From the NCBI RefSeq assembly GCF_015533855.1, contig NZ_AP024154.1, forward strand, positions 1,181,001-1,245,000: DNA of 64,000 bases, given 5' to 3'. The translations under genes and the position numbers were made by a program. Below the pieces are notes generated by a model. That model searched no databases. It worked only from the letters and a program-made list of their open reading frames with translations, and was not told where the DNA came from. Positions 8,926 through 18,235 of the stretch are shown here, one piece after another. The number at the start of each line of letters is the position of its first letter. Position 1 is the first letter of the stretch. The DNA is from Echinicola sp. 20G (GTDB lineage: Bacteria > Bacteroidota > Bacteroidia > Cytophagales > Cyclobacteriaceae).

Positions 8926-9909
8926 ATGGAAAAAATCAGTCAAGCTTTCAGAAACTTAATCCAGTTACAATCCTTTCTAGATCGTACTTTTAGCTTTCGT
9001 GAAATTCTCTTCTGGCTAGTAAGCATTTCTTGCCTATTCCCTATCATCTCTGCCCCCTTAGCGCTATTATTAGGACTATTATTTGCCAACTTTATTGGAT
9101 TCCCAATGGCCAATAATAAACAAAGGACAACTGATTACCTTTTACAATTTGCCATTGTAGGTTTAGGCTTTGGCATCAAAGCGGATGAAGCTATTGCCGT
9201 GGGCAAACAAGGCTTTCAACTTACGCTGGCAAGTATCTTTATCACACTTATTTTGGGATGGATACTTGGAAAACACTTCAAGCTGGACAAAAAAATAGCC
9301 TTTCTAATCTCTGCGGGCACGGCCATTTGCGGAGGTAGTGCCATTGCAGCAGTGTCCCCAGCCATCAAAGCCAACAAAAGTCAAGTTTCTGTCGCGCTAG
9401 GAACCGTCTTTATTCTTAATTCTTTGGCATTATTTGTCTTTCCAGTTGTCGGCCATGCTCTTGGGCTCAGCCCAACTCAATTCGGTACCTGGTGTGCCAT
9501 CGCCATCCATGACACGAGCTCAGTGGTAGGAGCAGCCAGTCAATTCGGTGAGCAAGCATTAGCTACTGCCACCACAGTCAAACTCGCACGTGCACTTTGG
9601 ATCATCCCAGTTACCTTAGTAGCGTCAATGGTATTCGGAAAAGGTCCAGGAAAAACCAAAATCCCCTATTTCATTGGCCTGTTCCTATTGGCCATAGTTG
9701 CCAACACCTATTTTCCATTTGTCGAAAAATACAGGGTGCAATTTATCCAAGTTGCCCATGCAGCGATGACCTTGGCCCTCTTCTACATTGGTTGTGGTCT
9801 ATCTAAAAAAATACTTTTTGCAGGTGGAATAAGAACATTTGTTCAAGCCGCTGCCCTATGGATAATTATCTCCAGTACAACACTCTGGGTTGTCACTTAT
9901 TATTTTTAA
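8926..9909 (+). CDS. YeiH-family putative sulfate exporter (UPF0324)
   Basis: A 327-residue inner-membrane protein with about ten hydrophobic segments. Family signatures are LQFAIVGLGFGIKADEAI (about 70-87), SAGTAICGGSAIAAVSPAIK (about 125-144), IAIHDTSSVVGAASQFG (about 192-208) and the IGCGLSKK end loop. The family is annotated as a putative sulfate or sulfite exporter; transport has not been firmly shown for most members. ATG 8926 has an AGGAG eight bases upstream, rare for this phylum. It is regulated in all likelihood by the adjacent LysR protein. The neighbouring sulfatase makes sulfate release a plausible link, but that is inference. Confidence 0.88.
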   Translation: MEKISQAFRNLIQLQSFLDRTFSFREILFWLVSISCLFPIISAPLALLLGLLFANFIGFPMANNKQRTTDYLLQFAIVGLGFGIKADEAIAVGKQGFQLTLASIFITLILGWILGKHFKLDKKIAFLISAGTAICGGSAIAAVSPAIKANKSQVSVALGTVFILNSLALFVFPVVGHALGLSPTQFGTWCAIAIHDTSSVVGAASQFGEQALATATTVKLARALWIIPVTLVASMVFGKGPGKTKIPYFIGLFLLAIVANTYFPFVEKYRVQFIQVAHAAMTLALFYIGCGLSKKILFAGGIRTFVQAAALWIIISSTTLWVVTYYF

Positions 9910-9917
9910 GGGTAAAA

Positions 9918-9946
9918 AAAGGGTACTGGAAAAACCTATACCCTTT
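9918..9946. terminator. Bidirectional terminator
   Basis: Arms 9918-9925 (AAAGGGTA) and 9939-9946 (TACCCTTT) with a small inner GG/CC pairing and T-rich flanks on both strands. It sits between the YeiH and DsbD stops. Confidence 0.7.
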
Positions 9947-9964
9947 CTCTATTTTATTTAACCA

Positions 9965-12130
9965 TTACTGTTTAAATGCAGCTTTGGCTTTATCCAAAAA
10001 GTCAACAAAATTCTGTGGATCTGTGTCATAAGCCTTAGGCCTGACCAACATCTTCTCTTCATGATCCAAAATCACATAATAAGGCTGCGCATTATTATTG
10101 AATTTGGTAATTTGAAAATCCGAATTTTGTTTTCCTATGGTTTTCTTCACCTTATTATCGTAAGTTGAGGTATACCAATCTGATTCTGGCAACTCCGTCC
10201 TTTCATCCACATACAAGGCGACCATGACAAAATCATTTTTCAACCTGCTCAACACTTCAGGGTGTGACCAAACTTTTGCTTCCATCTCTCTACAATTCAC
10301 ACAACCGTGTCCCGTAAAATCAATGAACAAAGGTTTGTTTTCCTTTTTAGCCACGCGCAAAGCTTGATCGTAATCAAAATATCCTTGAATACCATGTGGT
10401 AAATGCAGTAAATCAGCGAATTTTGGCTCTTCCGTCATTGGCTCGGCTATACTTCCACCTCCAGAAGTTTCCCTTATCATTTTCTCCAAGTTAAAATCGT
10501 GCGTAGACATCGGTGGCAAATAACCGCTTAAAGATTTGAGTGGTGCCCCAAATAAACCCGGTACCAGATAAATCACAAAGATAAATGTACCGATGGCGAG
10601 TAAAAGTCTAGGCACGCTAAGCTTTTCCAAAATGGAATCATGCGGCAGCCTAATTTTGCCCAAGAGATAAAAGCCCATTGAGGCGAATATCACAATCCAG
10701 ATGGCGATATAAATATCTCGGTCTAATAAGCCCCAGTGATAAACCTGATCGGCTGTACTGAGGAATTTGAAGGCCAAAGCCAATTCCAAAAAACCCAAAA
10801 CTACCTTTACAGAGTTTAACCATCCACCAGACTTTGGAAGCCCGTTCAACCATTCAGGGAAGATTGCAAATAGCGTAAAAGGAATCGCAAAGGCCAAAGA
10901 GAAGGCAAACATTCCCATAATTGGTTTGAGGATCTCACCACCAGCCGATTCGATCAAAATCGAACCTACGATAGGCCCCGTACATGAAAATGATACCAAC
11001 ACCAAAGTAAAGGCCATAAAGAAAACCCCTGTAAGTCCACCCTTATCCGCTTTGGCATCCATTTTATTGACCAAGCCGCTGGGTAAGGTAATTTCAAAAA
11101 GACCCAAAAAGGCCAAAGCAAAGAAAATAAATACCAGAAAGAAAAAGAGATTGGGAACCCAATGGGTAGAAAGCCAGTTGGCAAATTCAGGGCCCTGAAT
11201 GGCAGCAACAATAGTTCCTGCCAAAGTATAAATTACGATAATGCTCAATCCATAAATAAAAGCATTTCTGATACCTTGTGACCTCGACTTGCTCCTTCCC
11301 GTAAAGAAAGTAACCGTCATAGGGATCATTGGAAACACACAGGGAGTCAATAAAGCCGCCAAGCCGCCCAAAAAAGCTGCAATAACAAATGGTAGCATCG
11401 ATGTAGCATCTCCTTGCTTTCCCTCCGGATCCAAATCAACCTCCGGAACCTCGGTCACCTGCTTGTCAGCAGATTTCTCCTGAACTTCAGCATCATTGGA
11501 CAAAGAAGTCTGGGCGGTATCCACCTCTTGCTCCACAGAGGGAGCGATCACTTCACTTTTTTTTTCAGTTTCTTGAGCAGAAACTGCCTCATCTACATCT
11601 TCAGAAGTGGCAACTTCATTTTTTTTTTCTACTGTTTTCGTTTCGTTCTTTATGGCTGCATTGATATTCTTGCTGAAATCTTCTTCATATGGAACGCACT
11701 GACCAGTAACATCAGAGCACATTTGATAGGACATCACTCCCACAATTTTAACAGCTGTCTCTGTGATCTTAACTTTCTGTCTAAATTCAGCTTTGCCGGT
11801 AAAATAGCTTACCTCACCTTCCCAGATCTCATCCATCTTTCTCTTTGGCTTGATCGGGGTGAGTCCTCCAACTTTTTCAAAACCAGAAGATCCTTCCAAA
11901 CTCAATTCTGTAATCATTGGGCCTAAATCCGGATCAAAATCGTTGGAGTAGACATACCAATTTTCCGGAATCTCTGCCTTGAAAATCAGCTCGATTTCAT
12001 CACCTACAAATGGGGCTTCTTTGGAAAGGGACATTTGCCACTTTGGTGGCTCGATCAATTGTGCAAATGTTGAAAAACTCAAAAGACACAACAAAGCGAC
12101 AATCGGGAAGGACGTTTTAATGCTATTCAT
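9965..12130 (-). CDS. dsbD: DsbD-like thiol:disulfide interchange protein
   Basis: A 721-residue membrane protein. It has a signal peptide, an N-terminal DsbD alpha-like beta domain (about 25-150, IEPPKWQMSLSKEAPF), a low-complexity acidic linker rich in E, V and T (about 150-240), then the CcdA/DsbD transmembrane core with ALLTPCVFPMIPMTVTFF and SFSCTGPIVGSIL cysteines, and a C-terminal thioredoxin-fold domain with FTGHGCVNCREME (C610/C613). It carries electrons from cytosolic thioredoxin across the membrane to periplasmic disulfide isomerases and cytochrome c maturation. The long linker is variable in Bacteroidota. It is monocistronic with a terminator at each end of the gap to YeiH. Confidence 0.92.
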   Translation of the reverse strand: MNSIKTSFPIVALLCLLSFSTFAQLIEPPKWQMSLSKEAPFVGDEIELIFKAEIPENWYVYSNDFDPDLGPMITELSLEGSSGFEKVGGLTPIKPKRKMDEIWEGEVSYFTGKAEFRQKVKITETAVKIVGVMSYQMCSDVTGQCVPYEEDFSKNINAAIKNETKTVEKKNEVATSEDVDEAVSAQETEKKSEVIAPSVEQEVDTAQTSLSNDAEVQEKSADKQVTEVPEVDLDPEGKQGDATSMLPFVIAAFLGGLAALLTPCVFPMIPMTVTFFTGRSKSRSQGIRNAFIYGLSIIVIYTLAGTIVAAIQGPEFANWLSTHWVPNLFFFLVFIFFALAFLGLFEITLPSGLVNKMDAKADKGGLTGVFFMAFTLVLVSFSCTGPIVGSILIESAGGEILKPIMGMFAFSLAFAIPFTLFAIFPEWLNGLPKSGGWLNSVKVVLGFLELALAFKFLSTADQVYHWGLLDRDIYIAIWIVIFASMGFYLLGKIRLPHDSILEKLSVPRLLLAIGTFIFVIYLVPGLFGAPLKSLSGYLPPMSTHDFNLEKMIRETSGGGSIAEPMTEEPKFADLLHLPHGIQGYFDYDQALRVAKKENKPLFIDFTGHGCVNCREMEAKVWSHPEVLSRLKNDFVMVALYVDERTELPESDWYTSTYDNKVKKTIGKQNSDFQITKFNNNAQPYYVILDHEEKMLVRPKAYDTDPQNFVDFLDKAKAAFKQ

Positions 12131-12299
12131 AAATATTCAATACGAATTATCTGTATGAAAAGGTATTAATGCAGACTAAAGTTCCTGAAAACATTCAAAT
12201 TACCCTAATAGATATAATCAGAACAGACGAAACAATAGGGTAAAAACATTAAGTTTTAATGCCTTTACCCTAATTATAAATGATTTATTAATTCAACTG

Positions 12300-13685
12300 C
12301 TACTTAGAAAGTTGTTTAAACTCTTTAAAGAACTGCACAATGGTTTCAATGCCCAAGAAGTAGTTCTTCACCCCATAATGTTCATTTGGAGAATGGATCG
12401 CATCGGTATCCAAGCCAAAACCTAACAATATTGGGTCAAGCCCTAACTCTTCCTGGAATAGTGAAGTAATCGGAACAGATCCACCTTCTCGGGTCGGGAT
12501 TGCTTGCTTACCAAACACAGCAGAAACAGCCGCTTCAGCCGCTTTGTATCCCACTGATGATGTAGGAACTACAGCTGGCTTACCTCCATGATGAGGAGTG
12601 ACTTTCACTTTTACCGAGTCAGGAGCCAAAGATTCAAAATGCTTTTGGAACAATTCTGAAATCTCGTGATGATTTTGATGGGGAACCAATCTCATTGAAA
12701 TTTTAGCATAAGCTTTTGATGGAAGCACTGTTTTGGCTCCTTCACCTATATAGCCTCCCCAAATACCATTTACATCCAAGGTAGGCCTGATCCCAGTGCG
12801 CTCCAAAGTGGTAAATCCAGCTTCTCCCTCTACTGACTTAATATCCAGTTTACGCTTATAATCATCTAGGTCAAAAGGGGCTTCATTGAGTTTCTTCCTG
12901 TACTCAGCTGAAAGTTCTTCCACCTTATCATAAAAACCAGGAATAGTAATTTTTCTGTCCTCATCCTGTAGTTGGGCAATCATCTTACACAGGATATTAA
13001 TAGGATTGGCGACTGCGCCACCATAGGTCCCACTGTGTAGGTCACGATTAGGACCGGTCACCTCCACTTGCATATATGCCAGTCCTCTCAGACCAACAGT
13101 TACAGAAGGTGTATCCAGCGAAATCATGCTGGTATCAGAAATAAGAACCACATCGGCCTTTAACTTTTCCTTATTGGCTTTGATAAAGTTCTCTAGGTTA
13201 TCTGATCCGACTTCCTCTTCCCCTTCTATCATAAACTTCACATTACAGGCCAATTCCCCTTCAGCCATCATGGCTTCAAAGGCTTTGACATGCATGTAAA
13301 ACTGCCCTTTATCATCCGCTGATCCACGAGCAAAAATAGCCCCTTCAGGGTGCATTTCCGTCTTTTTAATTACCGGTTCAAAAGGAGCAGAATCCCAAAG
13401 TTCATATGGGTCAGCAGGCTGTACATCATAATGTCCATACACCAAAATGGTAGGCAAAGAAGCATCAATGATCTTTTCTCCATACACCACTGGGTAGCCT
13501 GGGGTTTGACAAATCTCTACTTGATCAGCACCGGCTTCCACCAAGCGCTCTTTCACATAATCAGCCGCCTTGAACACCTCTTCTTTGAATTTCGGGTCTG
13601 CACTGACAGATGGTATTCTGAGTAGGTCCAAAAGCTCATTGAGAAACTTTTCCTGATTTTGCTGGATATAATCTTTCGATGCCAT
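12300..13685 (-). CDS. M20-family dipeptidase
   Basis: A 461-residue cytosolic metallopeptidase of the M20 (ArgE/DapE/CNDP-like) family, cleaving dipeptides with a di-zinc centre. Visible motifs are YGHYDVQPADPYELW (H and D ligand region, about 85-100), ARGSADDKGQF (bridging Asp, about 118-128), IEGEEEVGS (catalytic Glu, about 152-160) and the C-terminal DAIHSPNEHYG. The dimerisation lid domain sits between about 205 and 320. The length is typical of the CNDP-like group. No signal peptide is seen. A TAnnTTTG-type element lies at 13718-13725. Confidence 0.93.
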   Translation of the reverse strand: MASKDYIQQNQEKFLNELLDLLRIPSVSADPKFKEEVFKAADYVKERLVEAGADQVEICQTPGYPVVYGEKIIDASLPTILVYGHYDVQPADPYELWDSAPFEPVIKKTEMHPEGAIFARGSADDKGQFYMHVKAFEAMMAEGELACNVKFMIEGEEEVGSDNLENFIKANKEKLKADVVLISDTSMISLDTPSVTVGLRGLAYMQVEVTGPNRDLHSGTYGGAVANPINILCKMIAQLQDEDRKITIPGFYDKVEELSAEYRKKLNEAPFDLDDYKRKLDIKSVEGEAGFTTLERTGIRPTLDVNGIWGGYIGEGAKTVLPSKAYAKISMRLVPHQNHHEISELFQKHFESLAPDSVKVKVTPHHGGKPAVVPTSSVGYKAAEAAVSAVFGKQAIPTREGGSVPITSLFQEELGLDPILLGFGLDTDAIHSPNEHYGVKNYFLGIETIVQFFKEFKQLSK

Positions 13686-13717
13686 ATTTGGGATTTTTGA
13701 TTGAAAATGTGAAAGTC

Positions 13718-13725
13718 CAAAATTA
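13718..13725 (-). promoter_or_regulatory. Candidate -7 promoter element for the M20 dipeptidase
   Basis: Read on the minus strand this is TAATTTTG, matching the Bacteroidota -7 consensus TAnnTTTG, 33 bases upstream of the start codon. The expected -33 TTG is present but about three bases too far. Confidence 0.35.
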
Positions 13726-13786
13726 CATTTTTAATAGAGGAATTCCACAAAACAATCCAATTTCCAGCAACTTCCATCGGAATTCA

Positions 13787-14398
13787 CTATTTCTTCCAGT
13801 CCAGCTGCGGCCAACTCAGTTTATAACGCACAGCAACCAGTCTTATCACCACCACCAAAAGAAAAGAGATGATCAAATTGACATTTCTTTCCACTCCAAA
13901 ATTAAAAAGGACAATAAAGAGAATCGCTCCCGCCAGACAGGCTGAGGCATAAACTTCCTTTCTCATCAAAATAGGGGTGTCATTGGTGAGCATATCCCGA
14001 ATCACCCCGCCCATCACGGCAGAAAACATTCCCATCATCGCGGCTATTTCAGGAGCCACTCCCATACTCAGTGCCTTTTCAGCTCCCAATACAGAAAACA
14101 AGGCAATCCCTAAAGTATCAAACAAGAACAAGGTCTTCCTCAATTTTGACATGGCTTTAAAGAAAAGTATGGCTGTAAGGATCCCTCCAAAAATAGCATA
14201 CAAATAGCGAACATCATTGATCCAAACCAGTGGGTAACTATCCAAAAGCACATCCCTGAGCGTTCCCCCTCCGATGGCCGTTATAAAACCTGTGAAGCCA
14301 GCTCCAAACACATCATGCTCCCTATCCTTCACCGCTAATGCGCCTGAGACAGCAAAAAAAAAGGTTCCGACCAAATCAAAAATGAACAGTAAATCCAT
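13787..14398 (-). CDS. Trimeric intracellular cation channel (TRIC/UPF0126, YicG-like) protein
   Basis: A 203-residue inner-membrane protein with about seven hydrophobic helices arranged as two repeats. Each repeat carries a glycine-rich motif: TAIGGGTLRDVLLDSYPLVW in the first and SAVMGGVIRDMLTNDTPILM in the second. These are the hallmarks of the bacterial TRIC family, proposed potassium or monovalent-cation channels. The length is normal. It is upstream of, and in the same direction as, the M20 dipeptidase, but a 101-base gap with its own promoter-like element suggests separate transcription. Confidence 0.9.
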   Translation of the reverse strand: MDLLFIFDLVGTFFFAVSGALAVKDREHDVFGAGFTGFITAIGGGTLRDVLLDSYPLVWINDVRYLYAIFGGILTAILFFKAMSKLRKTLFLFDTLGIALFSVLGAEKALSMGVAPEIAAMMGMFSAVMGGVIRDMLTNDTPILMRKEVYASACLAGAILFIVLFNFGVERNVNLIISFLLVVVIRLVAVRYKLSWPQLDWKK

Positions 14399-14472
14399 GC
14401 CTATTAAATTGAATTATGCTGTGTAAATATAATTAGAATCGTGCTGCAGATTTTAAGGGTTGCCGAAATGTT

Positions 14473-15099
14473 TCAATGGCGCTTATCCTTTTTAAAGATG
14501 AAAACCCCCATGGCTCTTTGACCATGAACCAAAACAGACTTGGGGTTTTCCAAATAACTTAGCTGATGCCGCTCTACCACCGTTTCCAAAAGTTTTTCAG
14601 TCAATAAAAATCGGCTTGATCCATCCGGCAAGTTATAAACCCCGTCCCCTATCATCTCGGATTTTTTTTCCATTTCTCCAAAACCTGTGGTCATTCTCAA
14701 GAATAAAATTCCCCCTGGCTCCAAAACACGAAGCATCTCATCAAACATCTGGTGAAAGTGGTCAGTATTCTTTGCAAAATGCAAAACAGCAGAACTGATG
14801 ATTGCCTGAAAAGCCCCTTGATGAAAGGGTAAATCTTCTACTGGAGCCACTTGAAATCTCAGCAGGTCGTATCGAGGCTGCAGAGAACGGGCATAAGTTC
14901 GAGCCATCTGAATGGCATTAGGGTTCTGATCTACCCCAAAAACCTGATAATTTTCTTGGAGCAAGTAAATCAGGTTCCTTCCCTCTCCACAGCCAGCATC
15001 CAAAATACGCATGTCTTTAGTAAACCTGCCTTTCAGAATTTGATCCAAGAGATAGATATCAATATTTCCTAGCAACTTATTGAGAGAAGAAACATTCAT
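14473..15099 (-). CDS. Class I SAM-dependent methyltransferase
   Basis: A 208-residue cytosolic methyltransferase. Motif I is MRILDAGCGEGRNLIYLL (about 31-48), an acidic residue ends strand beta2 (VFGVDQNP, about 54-61), and IISSAVLHFAKN (about 109-120) is the post-II strand. The substrate is not predictable. The start ATG overlaps the patatin stop by four bases (ATGA), so translation is coupled to the patatin gene. Confidence 0.88.
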   Translation of the reverse strand: MNVSSLNKLLGNIDIYLLDQILKGRFTKDMRILDAGCGEGRNLIYLLQENYQVFGVDQNPNAIQMARTYARSLQPRYDLLRFQVAPVEDLPFHQGAFQAIISSAVLHFAKNTDHFHQMFDEMLRVLEPGGILFLRMTTGFGEMEKKSEMIGDGVYNLPDGSSRFLLTEKLLETVVERHQLSYLENPKSVLVHGQRAMGVFIFKKDKRH

Positions 15100-15983
15100 A
15101 GATTCAATTGTTTAAGCGTGGCATGGGTCAACTCCCTGCCTGTTTCAATGATTTCCTTGGCGCGATAAAACTCAAATGTTCCGCATTGCTTTCTGGACAT
15201 TTGGACCACAGCATCAACTGGATGGTTCTGCAAAATATAATCAGAAAGTCTGTCCTGCATCATTTCAAATGATAGGTTCATCAAATCCAGAAAACTGGGA
15301 CTTTTGGGCTTTTCTTTCCTTTCCTGTGGAAAGTATTTGCTCATTTTGGATTTATACTCTGTCACCCAAGCTGGCACTGTAATAAATGACTTAGCTGATT
15401 TTTCTTCCGGTGCTTCTTTCACCAAACAGGAAATAGGCGCATTGACATCCGAAGCAATGACCAAATCACTTTTATAGTTCTTGGCCAAGCTTAAAGGGAT
15501 AGGGTTCAAAACCGCTCCATCCACATACTCTCCTTCCCCAATGACATAAGGCTTAATGACCGTAGGAATGGCTGCGGAAGCTCTGATTGCTTGGAATAAG
15601 CTCCCACTATCAAACGTAGTCTCTTCCCCTGTCAAAATGTTTACGGCGTTGCACGAAAACGGAATAGGCAAGTTCTCGATCAGGTCATCCCCTACCAAGG
15701 ACTCCACCGCCTGAAAAACCTTGTTGCCTTTAATGAACCCTCGGGTGGACAAAGTAAAATCCATCAAAGCAAAAACATCTATCCGATCCAAATTACAGAT
15801 CCAATCTCTGTAAAGATCCAATTTACCCTTGGCATATAGACCACCAATCAAAGCCCCCATGGAACAGCCTGCGATGGCATTGATTTTATAGTCCTGCTCT
15901 TCCAAGGCCTGGATCACTCCGATATGGGCCAAGCCTCGGGCTCCACCAGATGAAAGTACTAAAGAAACTGTCTTTTGAGGCAT
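15096..15983 (-). CDS. Patatin-like phospholipase (RssA-like)
   Basis: A 295-residue Ser-Asp dyad lipid acyl hydrolase. The oxyanion loop SSGGARGLAHIG lies at 11-22, the nucleophile elbow AGCSMGA contains S41, and the dyad Asp is in EYVDGAVLNPIP (about 152-163). There is no signal peptide, so it acts in the cytosol or at the inner-membrane face on phospholipid or lysophospholipid. It overlaps the methyltransferase downstream by four bases, forming a two-gene operon. A -7-like element at 16034-16041 could drive it. Confidence 0.9.
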   Translation of the reverse strand: MPQKTVSLVLSSGGARGLAHIGVIQALEEQDYKINAIAGCSMGALIGGLYAKGKLDLYRDWICNLDRIDVFALMDFTLSTRGFIKGNKVFQAVESLVGDDLIENLPIPFSCNAVNILTGEETTFDSGSLFQAIRASAAIPTVIKPYVIGEGEYVDGAVLNPIPLSLAKNYKSDLVIASDVNAPISCLVKEAPEEKSAKSFITVPAWVTEYKSKMSKYFPQERKEKPKSPSFLDLMNLSFEMMQDRLSDYILQNHPVDAVVQMSRKQCGTFEFYRAKEIIETGRELTHATLKQLNL

Positions 15984-16033
15984 GATAATTTTCTAAGAAT
16001 ACCTTACATTCATGTCAAAATAATTAACGAATC

Positions 16034-16041
16034 CAAAGTTA
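16034..16041 (-). promoter_or_regulatory. Candidate -7 element for the patatin operon
   Basis: The minus strand reads TAACTTTG, matching TAnnTTTG, with a TTG 17 bases further upstream (consensus spacing is 19). It is 50 bases before the patatin start and overlaps the leader of the divergent VOC gene. Confidence 0.4.
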
Positions 16042-16047
16042 TAAATT

Positions 16048-16470
16048 ATGCCAGACTACAACCCTTTTCATCTAGCTTTTCCCGTTAAAAACATAGAAGA
16101 TACCCGAGCCTTCTATCAAGGAGTTTTAGGTTGTGAAATTGGAAGAAGTACGGACAAATGGATAGATTTTAACTTTTTTGGACATCAGCTGTCAGCGCAT
16201 GTAAAGCCAGATGAATTGAGCAAGGCACTGGCCAATGAAGTAGATGGAAAGCAAGTACCTGTCCGGCATTTTGGTGCGGTATTGCCATGGGAAGAATGGC
16301 ATGATTTGGCCGAAAAGCTAAAAGCAAACGGTATGGATTTTATCATTGAACCAGGAATCAGGTTTGAAGGACAAGTGGGAGAGCAGGCCACCATGTTCTT
16401 TCTTGATCCAAGTGGTAATGCTTTGGAGTTTAAATCTTTTAAAGACCCCAGTCAGATTTTTGCAAAATAG
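16048..16470 (+). CDS. VOC-family (glyoxalase/dioxygenase fold) protein
   Basis: A 140-residue vicinal-oxygen-chelate protein. It opens [20 protein letters not shown] (beta-alpha with the first His ligand), then [31 protein letters not shown], and [15 protein letters not shown] with the last Glu ligand. It has two beta-alpha-beta-beta-beta modules in one chain, the size of a single-domain glyoxalase-like enzyme. The substrate is unknown. It is divergent from patatin with only 64 bases between starts. Confidence 0.88.
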   Translation: MPDYNPFHLAFPVKNIEDTRAFYQGVLGCEIGRSTDKWIDFNFFGHQLSAHVKPDELSKALANEVDGKQVPVRHFGAVLPWEEWHDLAEKLKANGMDFIIEPGIRFEGQVGEQATMFFLDPSGNALEFKSFKDPSQIFAK

Positions 16471-16532
16471 AAAGAGGGGTTTTAACAACAGTCAGGGACA
16501 CACTCGCCTACCCCTTCTTCAATTAGCTATAA

Positions 16533-17564
16533 TTATAGTTCTATCCTTAGTCCCTCAGCATGGCTCTTTTGAGCCGCCTCTATCACTTTGAGGGTCATGA
16601 TGGCATCTTTCGCTTTTACTGCCAACTTTGCCTCACCCCGAATGGTCTTGGCAATATTCTCATAATAGGCCAAGTAATTGCCATCAAGTGTTGGGTAAGC
16701 AAATGATTCACCTTCCAAAAATACTTTACCATAGGATTCTTCAGACTCAACGCCCCAGCCTGAACTTCCTGGCAGAATCCCTTCTTTAAAGGCTGCCTCT
16801 TGAACATCCAAGCCATATTTACTGTAACTACCTTTGTCACCCAAAACCAGGAACTTTGGAAGAGGGGCATTCATCAGGATGCTGGCACTCAGCCGAACTT
16901 TCAGCCCTGGATACATCAAGGTCAAGTCAAAGAAGTCATCCGCGGCCACACCGTCCCGTTGCTTCAAAATCTCAGCATAAACCCAATCCGGTTTACCGAA
17001 TAGCAACAATGCCTGATCAATAAGATGAGCGCCCAAATCATAGAGTATTCCACTGCCAGGTACTTCCTTTTCACGCCAATTGTCATTGGGGACTGGCCTA
17101 AAGCGATCAAAATGAGACTCAAAATGTACAATCCTGCCTAAAGTGCCTTCCTCGATCAGTTGCTGTACGGTTTGGAAATCACCATCCCACCTCCTGTTTT
17201 GGAATGGAGATAATAAAAGCCCCTTTTCTTTTGCCAGTTCGTCCAAATGCTCAGCATCTGTAGAAGTAACGGTTATTGGCTTATCTACTACCACATGTTT
17301 TCCCGCTTCCAAGGCCATTTTGGCTTGGGAATAATGGTATTCATTGGGAGTACAGATCACCACCAACTCCACATCTGAAGAGGTCAACATTTCTTCCAAA
17401 CTTTTATAAACGGTGACCTGTGGATATTTTTCTTTGGAATATGAGTGATTTCTCTCAACAACAGCTGTAAGATCCAAAAGTCCCTGTTGATGGATAAGCG
17501 GGGCATGCATGGTCTGGGCTACTCTTCCAAAACCAACAAGCCCAGTTTTAATAGGTTTTGTCAT
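16533..17564 (-). CDS. Gfo/Idh/MocA-family oxidoreductase (YdgJ-like)
   Basis: A 343-residue cytosolic NAD(P)-dependent sugar/polyol dehydrogenase. The Rossmann motif GLVGFGRVAQTMHAP lies at 8-22, the EKP-type catalytic loop reads VVVDKPITVT (K about 95), and the C-terminal domain opens with NRRWDGDFQTVQQLIEEG and contains the GAHLIDQALLLFG helix with D/H residues. Overall it resembles E. coli YdgJ and scyllo-inositol dehydrogenase-like enzymes. Its ATG follows the response-regulator stop directly (TAGATG), indicating translational coupling. Confidence 0.9.
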   Translation of the reverse strand: MTKPIKTGLVGFGRVAQTMHAPLIHQQGLLDLTAVVERNHSYSKEKYPQVTVYKSLEEMLTSSDVELVVICTPNEYHYSQAKMALEAGKHVVVDKPITVTSTDAEHLDELAKEKGLLLSPFQNRRWDGDFQTVQQLIEEGTLGRIVHFESHFDRFRPVPNDNWREKEVPGSGILYDLGAHLIDQALLLFGKPDWVYAEILKQRDGVAADDFFDLTLMYPGLKVRLSASILMNAPLPKFLVLGDKGSYSKYGLDVQEAAFKEGILPGSSGWGVESEESYGKVFLEGESFAYPTLDGNYLAYYENIAKTIRGEAKLAVKAKDAIMTLKVIEAAQKSHAEGLRIEL

Positions 17565-18191
17565 CTATAATTTCATTTCAATGGCTTTCTTCATCAGCTC
17601 AATCGCAGTATTGACGCCCAGCTTGTGGTGGATGTTCTTACGATGTGTCTCAACCGTATACACACTCAAAAAAAGTTCATCAGCGATGGCTTGGTTATTA
17701 TGGCCTTCTTTAATCAAAGATAAAATCTGCAATTCTCTTCTCGAAAGCTTAAATTTCTGTTTGTAGGCATCATAATACTGATCTTCATCTACCTGCTTCA
17801 GTACTCGCTCAAAATGCATAACATGATGGCCATCGACAACTTCTCTAATGGTATAGATCAGCTCATCTGGATCAGCATCTTTCAATACATAGCCATCAAC
17901 ACCTTGTTTTTGGCATTTTTTAAAAATATCCTCATCATCGTACATGGAAAGTACAATTACCTTGACCTTGATCTTTTCCTTATTGATTTGTTGAATGGCT
18001 CCCAATCCGTCGAGACCAGGCATATTCATATCCGTCAAGACCACATCAACTTCATTCTTTTTCAAGAAGTCCACCAATTCCCGCCCATTGGTAAAAATAT
18101 CCAATACCTGCATATCCTCTTCATCTTGTAAGAGGTTAGCTATGCCCTTGGCAAACATTTTATGATCATCAGCTAATACTAGGCGAATCAT
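17565..18191 (-). CDS. NarL/FixJ-type response regulator
   Basis: A 208-residue regulator. The receiver domain at 1-120 has the acidic pocket D8/D9, phosphoacceptor D54 (VLTDMNMPGLDG) and switch KxxKD-type residue VLKDAD. The LuxR-type HTH lies at about 145-205 (LSRRELQILSLIKEGHNNQ, VYTVETHRKNIHHKLG). The histidine kinase lies 264 bases upstream, so they form a split pair. It is coupled (TAGATG) to the Gfo/Idh gene downstream, an unusual partner. A perfect palindrome at 18218-18235 lies in its leader or promoter. Confidence 0.93.
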   Translation of the reverse strand: MIRLVLADDHKMFAKGIANLLQDEEDMQVLDIFTNGRELVDFLKKNEVDVVLTDMNMPGLDGLGAIQQINKEKIKVKVIVLSMYDDEDIFKKCQKQGVDGYVLKDADPDELIYTIREVVDGHHVMHFERVLKQVDEDQYYDAYKQKFKLSRRELQILSLIKEGHNNQAIADELFLSVYTVETHRKNIHHKLGVNTAIELMKKAIEMKL

Positions 18192-18217
18192 CTTTTTGTA
18201 TAAAATTGGTAAAACAT

Positions 18218-18235
18218 GATACTTTTAAAAGTATC
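18218..18235. promoter_or_regulatory. 18-base perfect palindrome upstream of the response regulator
   Basis: GATACTTTT followed immediately by its reverse complement, 26 bases before the start codon of the regulator. It could be an operator or a leader hairpin. It is AT-rich, so chance is possible, but a 9+9 palindrome with no spacer is uncommon. Confidence 0.4.

Noticed and set aside
10767..11926. Long antisense frames (143 and 170 codons) opposite dsbD
   Set aside because: They mirror dsbD codons, with low-complexity Lys- or Phe-rich translations and no recognisable domain.
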